Source of the DNA: Chondrilla cf. caribensis
Taxonomy: Eukaryota > Porifera > Demospongiae > Chondrillida > Chondrillidae
Length of the DNA: 64,000 nt
NCBI GenBank assembly: GCA_964020155.1
Contig: OZ026555.1
Location: 2,236,282-2,300,281, forward strand
Reading direction: 5' to 3'
Both the position numbers and the translations under genes were made by a program. A model generated the notes under the pieces. The model did not search any database, was not told where the DNA came from, and saw only the letters and a program-made list of their open reading frames with translations. The stretch's first letter is position 1. Each line of letters opens with the position of its first letter. Below, piece after piece: positions 47,697-60,900 of the stretch.

Positions 47697-49450
47697 ACAT
47701 ACTCCCTACTCCAAATGTATTATAGGAAGAAATACCAAATGTTGATAAGTGTGTACATCAAAATGCATTGATGTCATCCCATTATGTTAGACAGCTACAG
47801 CTTGCCCCATTCAGGTGCATGTGTCATCATCTGTACATAGTGTCTGTCCCATTTAGCAGCAGATGTGCCCAAGTTGAAGTACAGGGACAATAGCAGTTGA
47901 TGTATGCGTTACGACAACGTTACTTTGCGTTTGTGTGTGAGACCATACGGCCTAAACGTGTATTTCGAGATTCCTTAGCTTGTTCCACAAAAGAATCATT
48001 CAGACACAAAAGGTTTAAAAGCATAGATATGTGGTCTAAAGAACCACCTAACAGTTTTAGAATGGTCCAAACAATGAAAGATGGACTTATTAACACGTAG
48101 GATATAACGCCCGACTCGCCGAAGAAGGACCCTGGTCCCCCCGTCGTTTCCTGCCTTTCAGAAGATGTCCCGAGTGTCCCCGCGTCTTTCTAGTTCTAGA
48201 AGAATGTTTCTTGTGTTTGTCGAACGATTCGAAGGGGATCAATCTCGCCGTTACCAGAATTGCCAGTCAATCAAAATGGCACGGTGTCCCAAAGAAAGAA
48301 ACGTCAACGTGTTTGAAAATTCGCCTCGATCGTCTCGAAAAGGGCATCCTCGTCTTTCTCTGGACGCCCCGAACGTCTCGAAAAGAGTTTCCGTCCTTCA
48401 GAGGGTCGCACGATCGCGCCAGACGTTGAAAACGTTGCCAAATTGTTGGCTAAATGTAGAAAACAAACATATATACTAGATGTGCACTATGTGCAGTACC
48501 TCGCTAAGGAAGAATGCATGATCTAGTCTAGGTATACGTACATATATTGACTTGAACAATTGCATTGTAATAACAAGTAACTTTTGAAAGACAAAAAAGA
48601 AAAAACAGTCCGCACGCGCATGCACATGCCATGACGTCAGAAATCATTTGCAAATGGCTGACAAGATGGACGTCATCATGGCCGGCCAATTCTAGGTCCC
48701 GAACGACGTAACAACATACCCCACTTGCGCCGAATGGAAATTCGAAAATCGTTGTTCAGAATTTTTAGATAACTTGCAGTTCGTGTTTTAAGAGGTCTGC
48801 TGATTACATAGCAAGAAGAGTGCCACCGTGAAGGAAAGAAATGTAAGTTGCCTTCTCTTACGCATTGCGCAAACTCCAGTTTGTCTGTACGAACGTTCTT
48901 TACATAATTCTGTAGCACGCCGATGCCCGCTCACATCAGCATCAACCAATATCGAATTTCGTTCACGAGCACTTTGAAACTCTCGGCAAAAGAAAGGACA
49001 AATGGGACAAAATCTAGACTTTGTAACTCGGAAATGAGTGGGCACCAACTCTGGACAGCCCTATGCGACGAAAACAGATAACCTCGCAGTATAAACCACT
49101 CGGTAACTAGTTCAGACAGAGTCTGAAGGGGCTCGCCTAAGCTCGCCCTGTTAGTAGGGGTCAGCATAGATGCACAGTAGTTGGCATTGAAAACGTACAC
49201 ACAGGCACTGACTGATGTCTGCAGCATGCTCTATTCAGGCGATTATGGAAATGCCCGCATATCCATAAGTGCCTGATAGGGTGGCTAAGTACATGCAGTG
49301 TGCTGGGTTCTGCTGCTGGGCAGTAGTTGCAGTAGTAACAACATGTTTATTCCATGTTGCAGCACAGAAATGTCTGTGTTGTATTGAAAAATGATAATGA
49401 TTATATAGATGTATTACACAGAATCAAAGTGAGTCAATGCGTAAATATAA

Positions 49451-49495
49451 AACCCAACCCTACCCTAACCCTAACCCTAACCTAACCCAACCTTA
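49451..49495. repeat. Telomere-like (CCCTAA)n tract, internal copy 2
   Basis: Same composition and context as the tract at 47651-47696 (preceded by gtaaatataaaaccc, followed by ccttaacatactccctac). Confidence 0.85.
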
Positions 49496-51362
49496 ACATA
49501 CTCCCTACTCCAAATGTATTATAGGAAGAAATACCAAATGTTGATAAGTGTGTACATCAAAATGCATTGATGTCATCCCATTGTGTTAGACAGCTACAGC
49601 TTGCCCCATTCAGGTGCATATGTCAGCATCTGCACATAGTGTCTGTCCCATTTAGCAGCAGATGTGCCTTAGTTGAAGTACAGGGACAATAGCAGTTGAT
49701 GTATGCGTTTCGACAACGTTCCTTTGCGTTTCTATGTGTGAGACCATAGGGCCTTAACACGTATTTCGAGATTCCTTGTTCTACAAGAGAATCATTCAGA
49801 CACAAAAGGTTCAAAAGCATTGATATGTGGTCTAAAGAACCACCTAACGGTTTTAGAATGGTCAAAACAATGAGAAATAGATGTTTTAACACGTAAGATA
49901 TAAGGCCCGACTCGCCGAAGAAGGACCCTGGTCCCCCCGTCGTTTCCTGCCTTTTAGAAGATGTCCCAAGTGTCCCTGCGCGTTTCTAGCTCTAGAAGAA
50001 TGTTTCTTGTGTTTGTCGAACGGTTCGAAGGGGATCAATCTCGCCAGTACCAGAATTGGCAGTCGATCAAAATGGCACAGCGTCCCAAAGAAAGAAACGT
50101 CAGCGTGTTTGAAAAATCGCCTCGATCGTCTCAAAAAGGATATCCACGTCTTTCTCAGGACGTCCCTGACGTCTCGAAAAAAGTTTCCGTCCTTCAAAGG
50201 GTCGGACGATCGCACCAGACGTCGAAAACGTTGGCCAAATTGTTGGCCTAAATATAGAAAACAAACATATATATATATATATATATAAATATATATATCC
50301 ACACCGGAAGCGTAGGCGGGCAGGCGGCCGACTCGCAAGTGTGGGGCTCGCTTAGGCTCGCCCCAATTATGACCCAATACGAATTCCTTCTTCTCTCAAA
50401 CGAACTTGGATAGTAGGTGATTTCATGCCATTTGAATAGCGAACTGAAATACTCTGCTTTCTTAATGGCTATAGACTATGATTGCTTCATCGCATGTCTC
50501 TCCGAAGTAAATCGGACTTGAATGACACACGACGAAATGTACACACGTTTAAAAGTTATGTTTGTTGATCAACACCGTTCGTTTTCTGAGGAATAGAACG
50601 AAACATAACGGGATGGACGGACGGAAAAAAGACGAAAACGGAACGATCCGTTCAAGCGTTTCGTATTTTGCTGTACGAAACGGAACACAAAGTATATTTT
50701 GGCGCCTACCGTATATATGATACAATTGGAGAGTTCAATGTGGAGAATGCAATTATTGTGGCCAATCTGTAAGTATTTATGGAGACAGACAGTATAGAAT
50801 TGCGTATGGTCTCCGTGATCAAGTTACACAAAAGAGTTTGCTGGCCAAGAAGAACCTCACCTATCACAAGGCTATACAATCAATCTTCAGACATCTGTGC
50901 AACTTTCCACAAACATTGCCATGGTTATCGATTGCTACCACATTTATACATACATATGATCAGACATGTACATTGTATCTATACATATTACAACAGTAAC
51001 AAAATACTGAAATAAAAAAAAGTTAATAAAGACTGTGCTAGCTACAACAGCCTCGTACAGTTTCTTCAATTTTCCTAAGATAATCTTTACTTTTTTCCAA
51101 CAGTAATTATTCCTTCGTTCACATCCGTATGCTTTACCCATGATCTCTTCCTGGTTGATATTCCACTAGTACCTTCCAATATGATTTTTGCTTGTGACAT
51201 CATGATTCCCGTTGCAATTGAAATTTAACATGAAGTGTTCTACTATTGCAAGGTTGGAGTTTATAATATACTATAATATAATAATATAATATATCTGCAT
51301 TACACCTGGGAATTCCTCATATCCCCATCACACCTGGATAATCTGTGTAATTCTGTGAATAT

Positions 51363-53640
51363 GAGATGCTGCTGACCAAATACGAAAGACAATGTGTTGT
51401 GAGCATTGCCAGTGATGTGAGACTGAAGCCAGGGCAGATAGTGTACATGCTGGGTGAGGAAGGGATATTAACAACCCGCCAGACTGTTGTGAAACCCCTC
51501 ACTTGGTGGAAAGAAACAACAGATCATTCCTGAGACGCACTATAAATTTATCAACAAAAAAATGGCCAAAAACGAGGAGTTGACCGCGTTGGATTTGATG
51601 GATCTCTTAACAGACCAAATTGGTAGATTTCAATGTTCTTACTCATTAGAACTAGGACAATAGCAAGGGTTAGGCTGGAGTTAGGCTGGACGTTCAGCAC
51701 CACCCAAAACTGTCAAGCTATCCGCAATGCTTATAAAGCAAAGAGAGTGGAATGGTGCAAGGAACGCTTGTTGAAAGGAGAGAGATTCCACAATGTCATT
51801 TTCTCAGACGAATCCATAATTCAACTTAATCCGCATCTATGATAGTCGTTCAGAAAGCGAGGAGCCCTGCATAAGCTTGAATATTACCACAAAAATGAAA
51901 TGAATAAAATGGCTCATAACACGTGGCATGAGAAGATTAATAAGAGGAAGTAAAGTGCAATATTGCGAAGATATAGAAGTGTGGAAAAAGATTGTCAGCA
52001 ACAATGCATATGATGAACAAAAATGTGACCAGTTGGGGTGAAAAATACTAAGAAAAATGCAATTTGCAAACTGCTGCCCACAAAAAATAATGCATCAAGT
52101 TTGCCAATGGAGATATGTTCGCCCCTGCCTTGCCAGGGATAGCAGAAATGACATTATATGTAGGTTGCTTTCACCCATATCCGAGGTTTTGATCTGTTTT
52201 TATTTTGTAACATATCATTGTTCCTTGATTAGAATAATAATTCATGTCTCTCTAATGTGTGGGCTGGTATATCGAGAAGAGGAGCTACCAGCATTGTAAT
52301 ATTTGACAGGATCATGACAGCGACCAGGTATGGAGATATTCTTCCAGCCTTCCTCATACCTTTCCAGGGCCGTAGGAAGCGCAGCGGCCACAGCGGCCAT
52401 GGCCGCTGCACTTTTTTGAAATACTTGAGTTTTTATTTTATTTATTAAATATTTCATATTTCTTTGTTTAACTTAATTTCGTTCAGTGAATCAGTCAAAA
52501 TAAGTCTATAAGCAATTTTAACACTTCGTTGAGTGAAAACGCCATTTTCTGATGACGACATCTGATATCATTCTTTATAAATGGCAACTGCTTACACGAA
52601 TCCTCGCCAATGATGTAGACGTCGACGGAAATTATTAACGCGTTTGTTCTAGACTTAGTTAAAATAGCTTAGCCTAATGATTTTGTAGCAGGATCAGAAC
52701 ATAGGCTATCTGTTTTTGGCCATTTTTATTTGGACATCATCCCCCAAGCTGTATATGTAGGCTGGATTTTTTGTTCAAGTTCATTAAATTGGAGTGTTTA
52801 CATTTGCAATAATTGTGATCATCAATATCAAACATACTGTACATAATTCGTGACCAGAGCGAGTGAAAAATTTTTGAGTGGCCGCTGCACTTCAAAAATG
52901 CTTCCTACGGGCCTGCTTTCATCAAGGAATATTATCCTTCAGCCCACCAACTATACCAAAATAATGATCTGAAGCATACCAGCCACTACATCCAAAGGGT
53001 TCTCCATAGAGAACAATATCCAATGGGGGAGAAGCCCTGCAGAAAGCAGGCCCAGAGCAAGCAATTTGCAGGTGGTCTGGCAAATATGCTGATAAAATGA
53101 CTACATAATTGAATGTCAATAAGTGAAATAATGCTGTTTGGCTAGGTGACATGCAATACATGTATCACATGACCAGCTCCCAAGATAGCGCTTCTACACA
53201 GCCGTTGATAGCGTCGCTATCGTTTTCCCTGAACAGCTTAGAAATCAATTCTTTCCTTCTATGCTTCTAGTTATGGAGAATTTTCTGAATCAGATTCATA
53301 CAGGTGATTTGCATACGTCACATTTGGTGAAAGCTAATATTGTAATTTTTTTTAGGAGTTTGGCCTGAAATGTGGTCCGGCGAATGCCAGACCACTTGCG
53401 CCAGCCTTGGAAAGCCTGGACCTGGAACCAATCGAAAAGGTTGGAGGCCGAGGAAGTGCTATTTATGCAATAAGTTCTACCAATAAATTAATACTGCACA
53501 GTTGAAGGCTGGCATCTGGGTTTACTGGAAAAAATAACACCCTAGTTTGTGCAAGATATATTAACCATTGGAGCAAGTGATGCCTGACGTCCTTCAATTC
53601 AATGGAGCCCCTTCAGGACACTAAAACTGTTTTATTTTCA
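51363..53640 (+). pseudogene. Decayed Tc1-type transposase with insertions
   Basis: Plus-strand fragments in order: YERQCVVSIASDVRLKPGQI (N-terminal region), RVEWCKERLLKGERF and NVIFSDESIIQLN (first catalytic Asp), VWAGISRRGATSIVIFD, then, beyond the 551-bp insertion, YQNNDLKHTS (QDNDPKHTS expected, first Asp lost), and ESLDLEPIEK (third motif, altered) with a final QFNGAPSG. Multiple stops and frameshifts. It is a different subfamily from the element at 605-1603. Confidence 0.85.
52365..52915. mobile_element. 551-bp TIR element inside the Tc1 relic
   Basis: Ends cagggccgtaggaagc and, inverted, caggcccgtaggaagc are flanked by ctttc on both sides (52360-52364, 52916-52920). The interruption is visible because the host transposase frame resumes after it. 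Subterminal gcggccacagcggccatggc is self-complementary. Confidence 0.85.
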
Positions 53641-54990
53641 TTTTTATTTTATTCACGTACATATGACATTGTACCTTGTTAACCTCTACCTGTAATTTTA
53701 CTCCATGATACCTTAGAGTTTATTATTCTGAAAATTGTATGTTGTCTAGATTGTTTCATGGTACCTGAATGTATTGAGAATAACGAGATCAAAATGTGAG
53801 TACTCTTTCAAAGGAACTGTCCACTAATAACCAATATCTTCATTAGATAACATCAAATAACGGCTAAGATATTAAACTTTGAACCAGCATTGTTCGTTCA
53901 CATCTGTCCCTCAGAAGTCTTCATAAAATTTGCACCGAAACTGCAATTTCAGGTTCAGGTTTCCACAAATTACTCGCAAATGTTTGCAGAAAATCCTGCG
54001 GAATGTGTACTTTTCCAGTGGTATGCATGGAATTTGTGTACTAACACGGTTCATCGTGTGTTTTACAGTACATATTTCAGAAAATGTCCATGCAGTCAAA
54101 ATCTCCCATAATATACACTTAAAGACACTTGCCATGTATTACCATTAGGACACATACGTAATAGCCCGGAAAAGATTGCATCACTTTTGAGAGAGGACAC
54201 TTTTCAAAGGATGGGCTGTGATCTGGATCGGATTCATACATACATCAAATATAGTGGTTCGGAGGTTTGTATGGGTAAAACTTTTCGCTATTTCGTAAAT
54301 AAAATCAAAAACACTGTATTGGAATTAATTATTTTTCATATAGCAAAAAAATCAATCATAAAAGTTTCGTATCAAACACCACATCCTTGCAAAAGTTACA
54401 TGTGAAGAAGAAAAAACCTTACTGAAGAGTTGACAATTAGTAAAATTATTCCATTCAAATTCCCACTATTCTGTATGACTAATGATAGAAAGACACTCCA
54501 TAGATGTCACATCAAGAATTAACAGTAAAGTTCTGTTGCATTCAATTAACTGATAAGTGTTGCAAATTAGTGTCATTACCTATTTGTAGCATTGATACCA
54601 TACACACTGCTAACACAAACCACGTCAGACCTGCAATGACTATGTATATGTGTACTTTCCATGGGATTCCCCGATATACCTCGGAAAGTCAGCATTACAA
54701 ATCAAGTGCACTTTTTGGCAAGATGACAATTCCTTCATAAGTACTTTCATAATAGACATCATTGACTTGAAGATATTTGACCTACTCTGATCCTACATGT
54801 GTATGGATCAAGATGATAAGTCAGTACACAATTTACATCAGATTAGAAGTACAACGTCTTCAACACGAAAACACTTCATGTTAAATGCATTTGACCTGTT
54901 GTCAATTAACGTGTCATTACACAGTAGACAGAATATTTTAATGTATGTTTGTACATAGCTATTCAGTAAAAATGATCTGTCTTATACTTA
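53640..54990. other. No exon or element recognised
   Basis: AT-rich sequence between the Tc1 relic and the exon at 54992. Frames of 70-80 codons occur on both strands without splice context or family resemblance. If the long gene model is right, this is intron. Confidence 0.4.
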
Positions 54991-54991
54991 C

Positions 54992-57900
54992 AGCAATCCA
55001 CACAGGTAAGGATAACTTCACAGTTTTCCACTTGGCATCAGAATCCCCCTGGAAATGTATAAATATATAAGAAATACATAATTTAGAATGAATATCATAG
55101 ATAAACGTACAACTTTAGCATGTGCATACTCCACTAATTGTCCATAATTAACACACAGACACACACACACATAGGTAAAACAACACATGAGCAACACACA
55201 CTTCATATGATCTAACATGTGCCCTATGTAAACATCATGTATGTGCAATAAAAACAATTACAATAGTGGGATGGTCTTGGTTTTCTATACATAATATCAT
55301 GATTTTGTGGAAAAGGAACACTGGGTGGAGTTTAGTAGACAAGAGGTGTAGTACATACACATGTTGGTGGCAATACAGATGAACAGTATAGTGTCACAAA
55401 TTCCGTAATCCATTGTGTCGGTGTTCTTAATTAGTTCAAAAATGCCACCACAGTATACAACAGTACATGTGTGCAAGCGTACACACTACAGACATACCTA
55501 TTAATTATTTTTTTGTCTAGCAGCACTTTTAAATTTGCTCAGGCTTGATTGTTCAAATGTGCATATGCATGGTATAAACTTCAGTATTCATTCTCTAGTT
55601 GGAGGATTTCAAAAAGGTGATCTACAAATATTTACCTACTTTCATTCTACCGGCTTTTCCTTTTAAGATTTCCTTCAATTATCCACTCCAAGCAACAATA
55701 CTAAACTAGAGCCTCAATATGGCACAGAAGAGAAGTTAGCTATACATTAACTCCCATGTACGGTACTGATCATATAAAACAGAACATTCCACAGGTGTAG
55801 AACAGGCATACCTGTACCCGTTCTGTACCCGTACCCATAAAACGGGAACGTCCGTTTAGTAGGTGAGTCGCTGAACTTGAAGATTGCAAAAATGTACACC
55901 TACGCAGCAATAATAATAATTACAATTAAAACGTAGATTTTAGTGATAAATTTGATAAATATCTCCAGTTCATCATGGTACAGTTCGTTGGAAAATGTTT
56001 TATTCGAGTTAATGAAGCAGCAAATTCTCTTTTATCGTCGTTCAAAGGAAAGGTTGTGTCTTCGCTTTGCTGTTTTCCGTGTTTAGACAGGAATAGAATC
56101 TTTCCAGATTTATCACTTTCGTTAATTTTCTTTTTGTTATTGCAAATCAATTCTTTCGCTGCTCATTTCGGGGCTTTTTCTTGAACTCCAGAAATACCAC
56201 TTCAAGGTGTTGAGTGGAGTATAGAGTAAACTAAAGAACGGGTAAACCTGTACTTGTCCGTACCCGTATCTGTTCCATGTGTGTTTTCAGAAAACAGGTA
56301 CAGGTATCTTATGTGTGTTTAAGTTTACAAATAAATTTCACAAATGTCACATGGTTAATGTAATTCGGGAATATTTAGTTCTGCAATAAAGGAGTACAGC
56401 AGGAGGAAAGTAGGGATTTTGGATCGTACAAAAATGGCATACCTTAATGCACGGATCCATTGTGGTGATCTCAAGAGCAGATGTGGCATTCATTAAGCCT
56501 TTCACAATACATGAGAGAAGCTTTTCAATTGGCGAACCCTCAGTAAACTGCAATCATAATAAAAATAATTAAACCTTACATACTAACGTTCAAGTAATGC
56601 ATACACCGGGCTCAAATTTGAGGATTTTTTCGAGTTGCCCACAGGACAAACTAATGAAAAAATTAGGTAGCCTATGGAAAAATTAGGTTGTACAAATAAA
56701 TTGTATAATAATATGTAATATAATTGCCAATCCTTGAAAATTACATTTAGGGGCACTTACGTATGTATCTACAAGTATGCAGGTTTAGTATCATTGATTG
56801 AGCAGATAAATAGCTGTGAAAGTGGTCTGAAATCTTAATATTATAAAAACTGTACTTATGTAAAATGAATGCATCCCGGTTCACTATTGCAATTGAGACA
56901 ACAAAATGTAGATTAGTATAATAATTATGACGAACATAATCAGCCATTTTATGATGTCATATTGCAAATGGCTGTCAAAACCCACATATGGATATTACAT
57001 ACAAATGGTTCACATGTAATTAATATCTGTCCAATTGTATGTTGCGATTTATATCATAGATGGATCAATATCCTAAGAAGTCATTTATATTGACACACTT
57101 GTGAGGATACTACCCCTCAACTCATGATTACTTAGTTTGTAGTCCCTCAAAGACCTACACTAAAGACATAACCCATTTCAGATAAATCCTAGTCTATAGA
57201 GAAACCATGGTTGTGGTCCAAATGCATTTGCCTAGAATCGCAAAAATGTAAGTTGGTTGGTTACAAGACTTATGGATGACTGGTCAGTACTCATACTCAG
57301 CCTGTTACTAATTTAACAGTTACTTTGAAAGCAGATGTAACAATGAACTCCAGCCAATCCAGTGCTGCTGCCTTTCTACAGAGTAGTTCATCACCCAATT
57401 CTCCTACTGAACTACGATTGGTAACATTTATCTACAGAAACAAAAAAACATCAAGCAATAATTACTCCTGATCTATGTAATGGTGATATTATTGCATAGT
57501 AATAAATTTTTGTGCGTGTTTTTTTGGACTTTGGTTTGATTTGCCAAATTATAACCACAAATTTCAGCCAACAAGAAGTGCTCCAATGCACCTAATTGGA
57601 AGCATGGTTAGTTTGAATGAAATCTTAAATTTTTCTTTCTGTGAAAGTTCCCTGTTATACCGAATGTAGCTTAGTTCTGTTAGAAAGCAAGTAGTAAATC
57701 ATTATTATAATAATTTTCAATTAATGTCCTAGCCTGCCACTTGTCAGTTAGTCTCGTACCAAGACCCAACTTCTTTAATTACATAAACCTTAAAACATCT
57801 AACTCCCTAATTGCTACTATACTACACTGATTAAGATGTAGATTGAATTTTTCATTACTACGATCAGCCATCATGTGCATCCGTGGCTCACGGCCTATCT

Positions 57901-60900
57901 TACCCTCAAACTGCTTGATCACAGCCGTAGAGGCCATTGACCTGGCCATTCAAGAAGGTCAGGTGCCAGCATGCTAAATCAACATTACTATACAATTATT
58001 ATTATTATCACTATCTTTATATATTAGCATCTTTATTATTATTATTATTATTATTTAATTTACTATTATTATGCTGGAGTTTATGTGCTTGTATGGCTGT
58101 TTTCTTCATTATTATTATATATAATATTTTAATATTATGTTGCCTAGGTGTTGAAAAAAAATTTAGGTACATAACATATTGTCCTTTAAACTACATGCCT
58201 ATGGGAGCTGCCTCCCTTAACTTGTGAGCTGTAACCCACGGACTAGAGACCTTGGGCCTCTCACTCTTTGCTCCTCGATCCAAGAAACATAGGGTTATTC
58301 GACCCTGGTCCATGCATGGCAAATGCCAACTCGCAATGCTATAACTGCACTATTGTTATATTAAAATTGATTACACTTATGATCCGTTATTCTAAATCTA
58401 ATCTTTGAACACACACAATTAATCATCACTGTTCAGGTACTGTAAAGTTGCAACACAGACATATGTTGTAGTATGTTGCAGTATGTTGTCATGATACATA
58501 CTGAGACTGTGACTCGTGGACTTAAGACCTTGGGCCTCTTGCTCTATGTTTCTTAATCCAAGAAATGTTGGGTTATTTGACCATGTTTGGTTATGATGTC
58601 CATTCATGGATAACCCCAGCTTGTAATTATACTATAGTACTATTATTATATTAATATTGATTACATTTGTATCCTGAATTCCTGGATCTAATCCTCGAGC
58701 ACACATACACACATTCATTGACAATCATCACTGTTCAGCTACTGTAAAGTTGCAACACAGACATAATACACTGTTATGATACATGCTAAGAACATAGTTC
58801 TGACTCACCATCCCATCTATGATCAATTTTTTCAAGTCACATTTCAATAGAACATCAGTTACAATGTAAACTGGTACATGACCAAGCCTGGCACAAGTGA
58901 TACTGCTGTTTGGTGGGAATGATTCAGAGAATAGCTTCCAATCTACGACAAAAACATAAATACAGTAGTAACAAGTAATGCAGGACTTGGATTGGTTGAG
59001 GAATACACATACAGCCATGTAATTGTGGAAATCATTCAAGTGCTAACAAAGAGACTTACGGGTAATCTGCCGAGTAAATTCTTATTTACCAACAGCAGAT
59101 CCCAAATACACGTACAAAATATACATGGTGTGAACTATCAATACATATCACTTGATAATATATTATAGAGTGGCAGATACTACCAATTGCAACTTCATGT
59201 CACGTTCAAAAGATATTTGCAAAACAGCTCAAACCCTTACTGCAATATACCTTGCTGGTGAAGCTGAGAAAATGACAACGAATCAACAGATTTGGATGCA
59301 TGAAGGGATCTCATCATGTCCCTCAGTGGTTCTCTGAAATTCAGGAGAGGCTTTGGCCCAGTGAACTCCATGCCTTTCACAGTGGGATGGTGTTTAATAC
59401 AATAGTTCAATGCTGTTACTTCATAGCTTGATCTCGCGGCAATGGAAATGAGCCCATTAGGGAATATCTCAGGGAGGACTTTGGCAGCTACGTCTGGATT
59501 ATTGGCCTCAAACAGGGAGATGATCAGGAGCATCTTATGATCTTCCTCCCTCATCTTCTTCTGGCACATCTCTTGGAGGGTGCTCTTGTCGATTTTCTTC
59601 AAAGACGTGATTCCGGCATAATACTTCCAAATTTCACCCATTTCCACACGTCCTAGATGCTCCTCCCATAGTGAAGTATGCTCAGTATCTGGTAGTGTGC
59701 CAATATGCACTGCAGCAAGCATCTCCTGGATGCTTTTGTGCAAGTAGTAGTACAGGCGAATGTTACCACCCTCGCGTAGTAAATCAACATCTTCACCACA
59801 AAGGAGTCCGTAAATACTGCCCCGCTTCTCATATTGGATTAGATTGCTAACATCAGATTTGGTCAAGAGTAGTCGCTGTTCTGTGCTGCAACATTCAAAT
59901 GCCTTCTGGCAGAGTTCGTAAAAGCCTGGGAAGTCCACTTCTGAAACAGTCAAAAGATTGTTTATGGAAATCTGCTGGCCCTCTTTACTGTTGATGAGTT
60001 CGGCAATGATGTATTCCTGGTATATACCAGTTTGGGTCTCCGGGATACCACGATCTCCTCGCAAATAGTGAACTTTACAAACAATTTCGAGAACAATTGG
60101 AATGCGACACATTCCACGTACGTGAGGGAGCTGACGTAGCCTATCTTTCAGTTTCTCGACAATTGACTGATTGTATCCTTTAAAATATTTATCAATGTAT
60201 TCCTCAATGTGTTCTTTTTTGAATCCCAGTATTTCAACATGACGATGGGGGTCGGTCACCAAAGTGAAAAGTTTCTTGCAGGTGACAGGTCGGGTTGTGA
60301 TCACAACATCACACTCACTCAGGTACAGTTTGGGGTCATGCGTTGAAAGAATTTTCTCAAGGAACAAGCACGACCTCAGGGATTCTTCCAGCTCATCGTA
60401 GCCATCCAAAATGAACATCACATTTCTTCCATGACTTTGTTCGAGAGCACCACAAACATTATAGCTATTAAGAGATTTCGCAGCATATTTCACAAAAAGG
60501 TGCTTCAGGTCAAGTTCTTCGTATTGTTTCATTCTGAAGATGAGTTCTCTTAGTTCCACAAGTACTACCATCTGGTAATTGTTTGGTAGCTTCTGTGAGG
60601 ATAGATCCTTGCAAAGTTGTCTTGAAAGGGTGCTCTTTCCACACCCAGGTGCTCCGCTGATTACAATTCTACGTCCAGTGGATGGTTCATCATCTCCAAA
60701 ATCAAGAATTTCTTCATATTTTATTGATCCTGATTTGCTATGCACAGCATCAATGCCTTGCATAGTGGCCTCAAGGAATTCACTGATTTGCATCTTGTTC
60801 TTCAAAATTCTCCGTCCTCTGTCAATGACTGCCAGCTCTATATACTCCAGTTTAGGACAATCAATCTTGGCAGGTACAGGAGGGAGCCTAGCATAGTACT

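Larger units (their letters stand above)
46139..50711. mobile_element. 4.57-kb TIR element with internal tandem duplication
   Basis: Perfect 17-bp terminal inverted repeats cggtaggcgccaaaata (19 bp counting flanking TA) at 46139 and 50711. Cassette copy 2 has no element at the matching place (atggccacatatacggt, about 39722-39738), an approximate empty site. Subterminal gtacgaaacggaac motifs recur near both ends. The interior is two tandem copies of about 1.6-1.7 kb (roughly 46770-48475 and 48590-50255). Repeated 100-codon frames on both strands show no transposase, so it seems non-autonomous. Local base composition is GC-richer than the surroundings. Confidence 0.85.

Noticed and set aside
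47640..47700. Telomere or chromosome-end fusion
   Set aside because: The CCCTAA tracts are short, occur in both internal repeats of one transposon, and normal gene sequence lies on both sides.
47033..50377. Repeated 65-163 codon frames inside the 4.57-kb element
   Set aside because: Both strands are open, the two internal copies differ by frameshifting changes, and no domain is recognised; one long frame simply crosses a TA microsatellite.
55926..56184. Opposing 70-codon frames at 1834-2049 and 55926-56184
   Set aside because: The sequence is duplicated but both strands are equally open and the left copy is truncated at the duplication border; probably part of a non-coding element.
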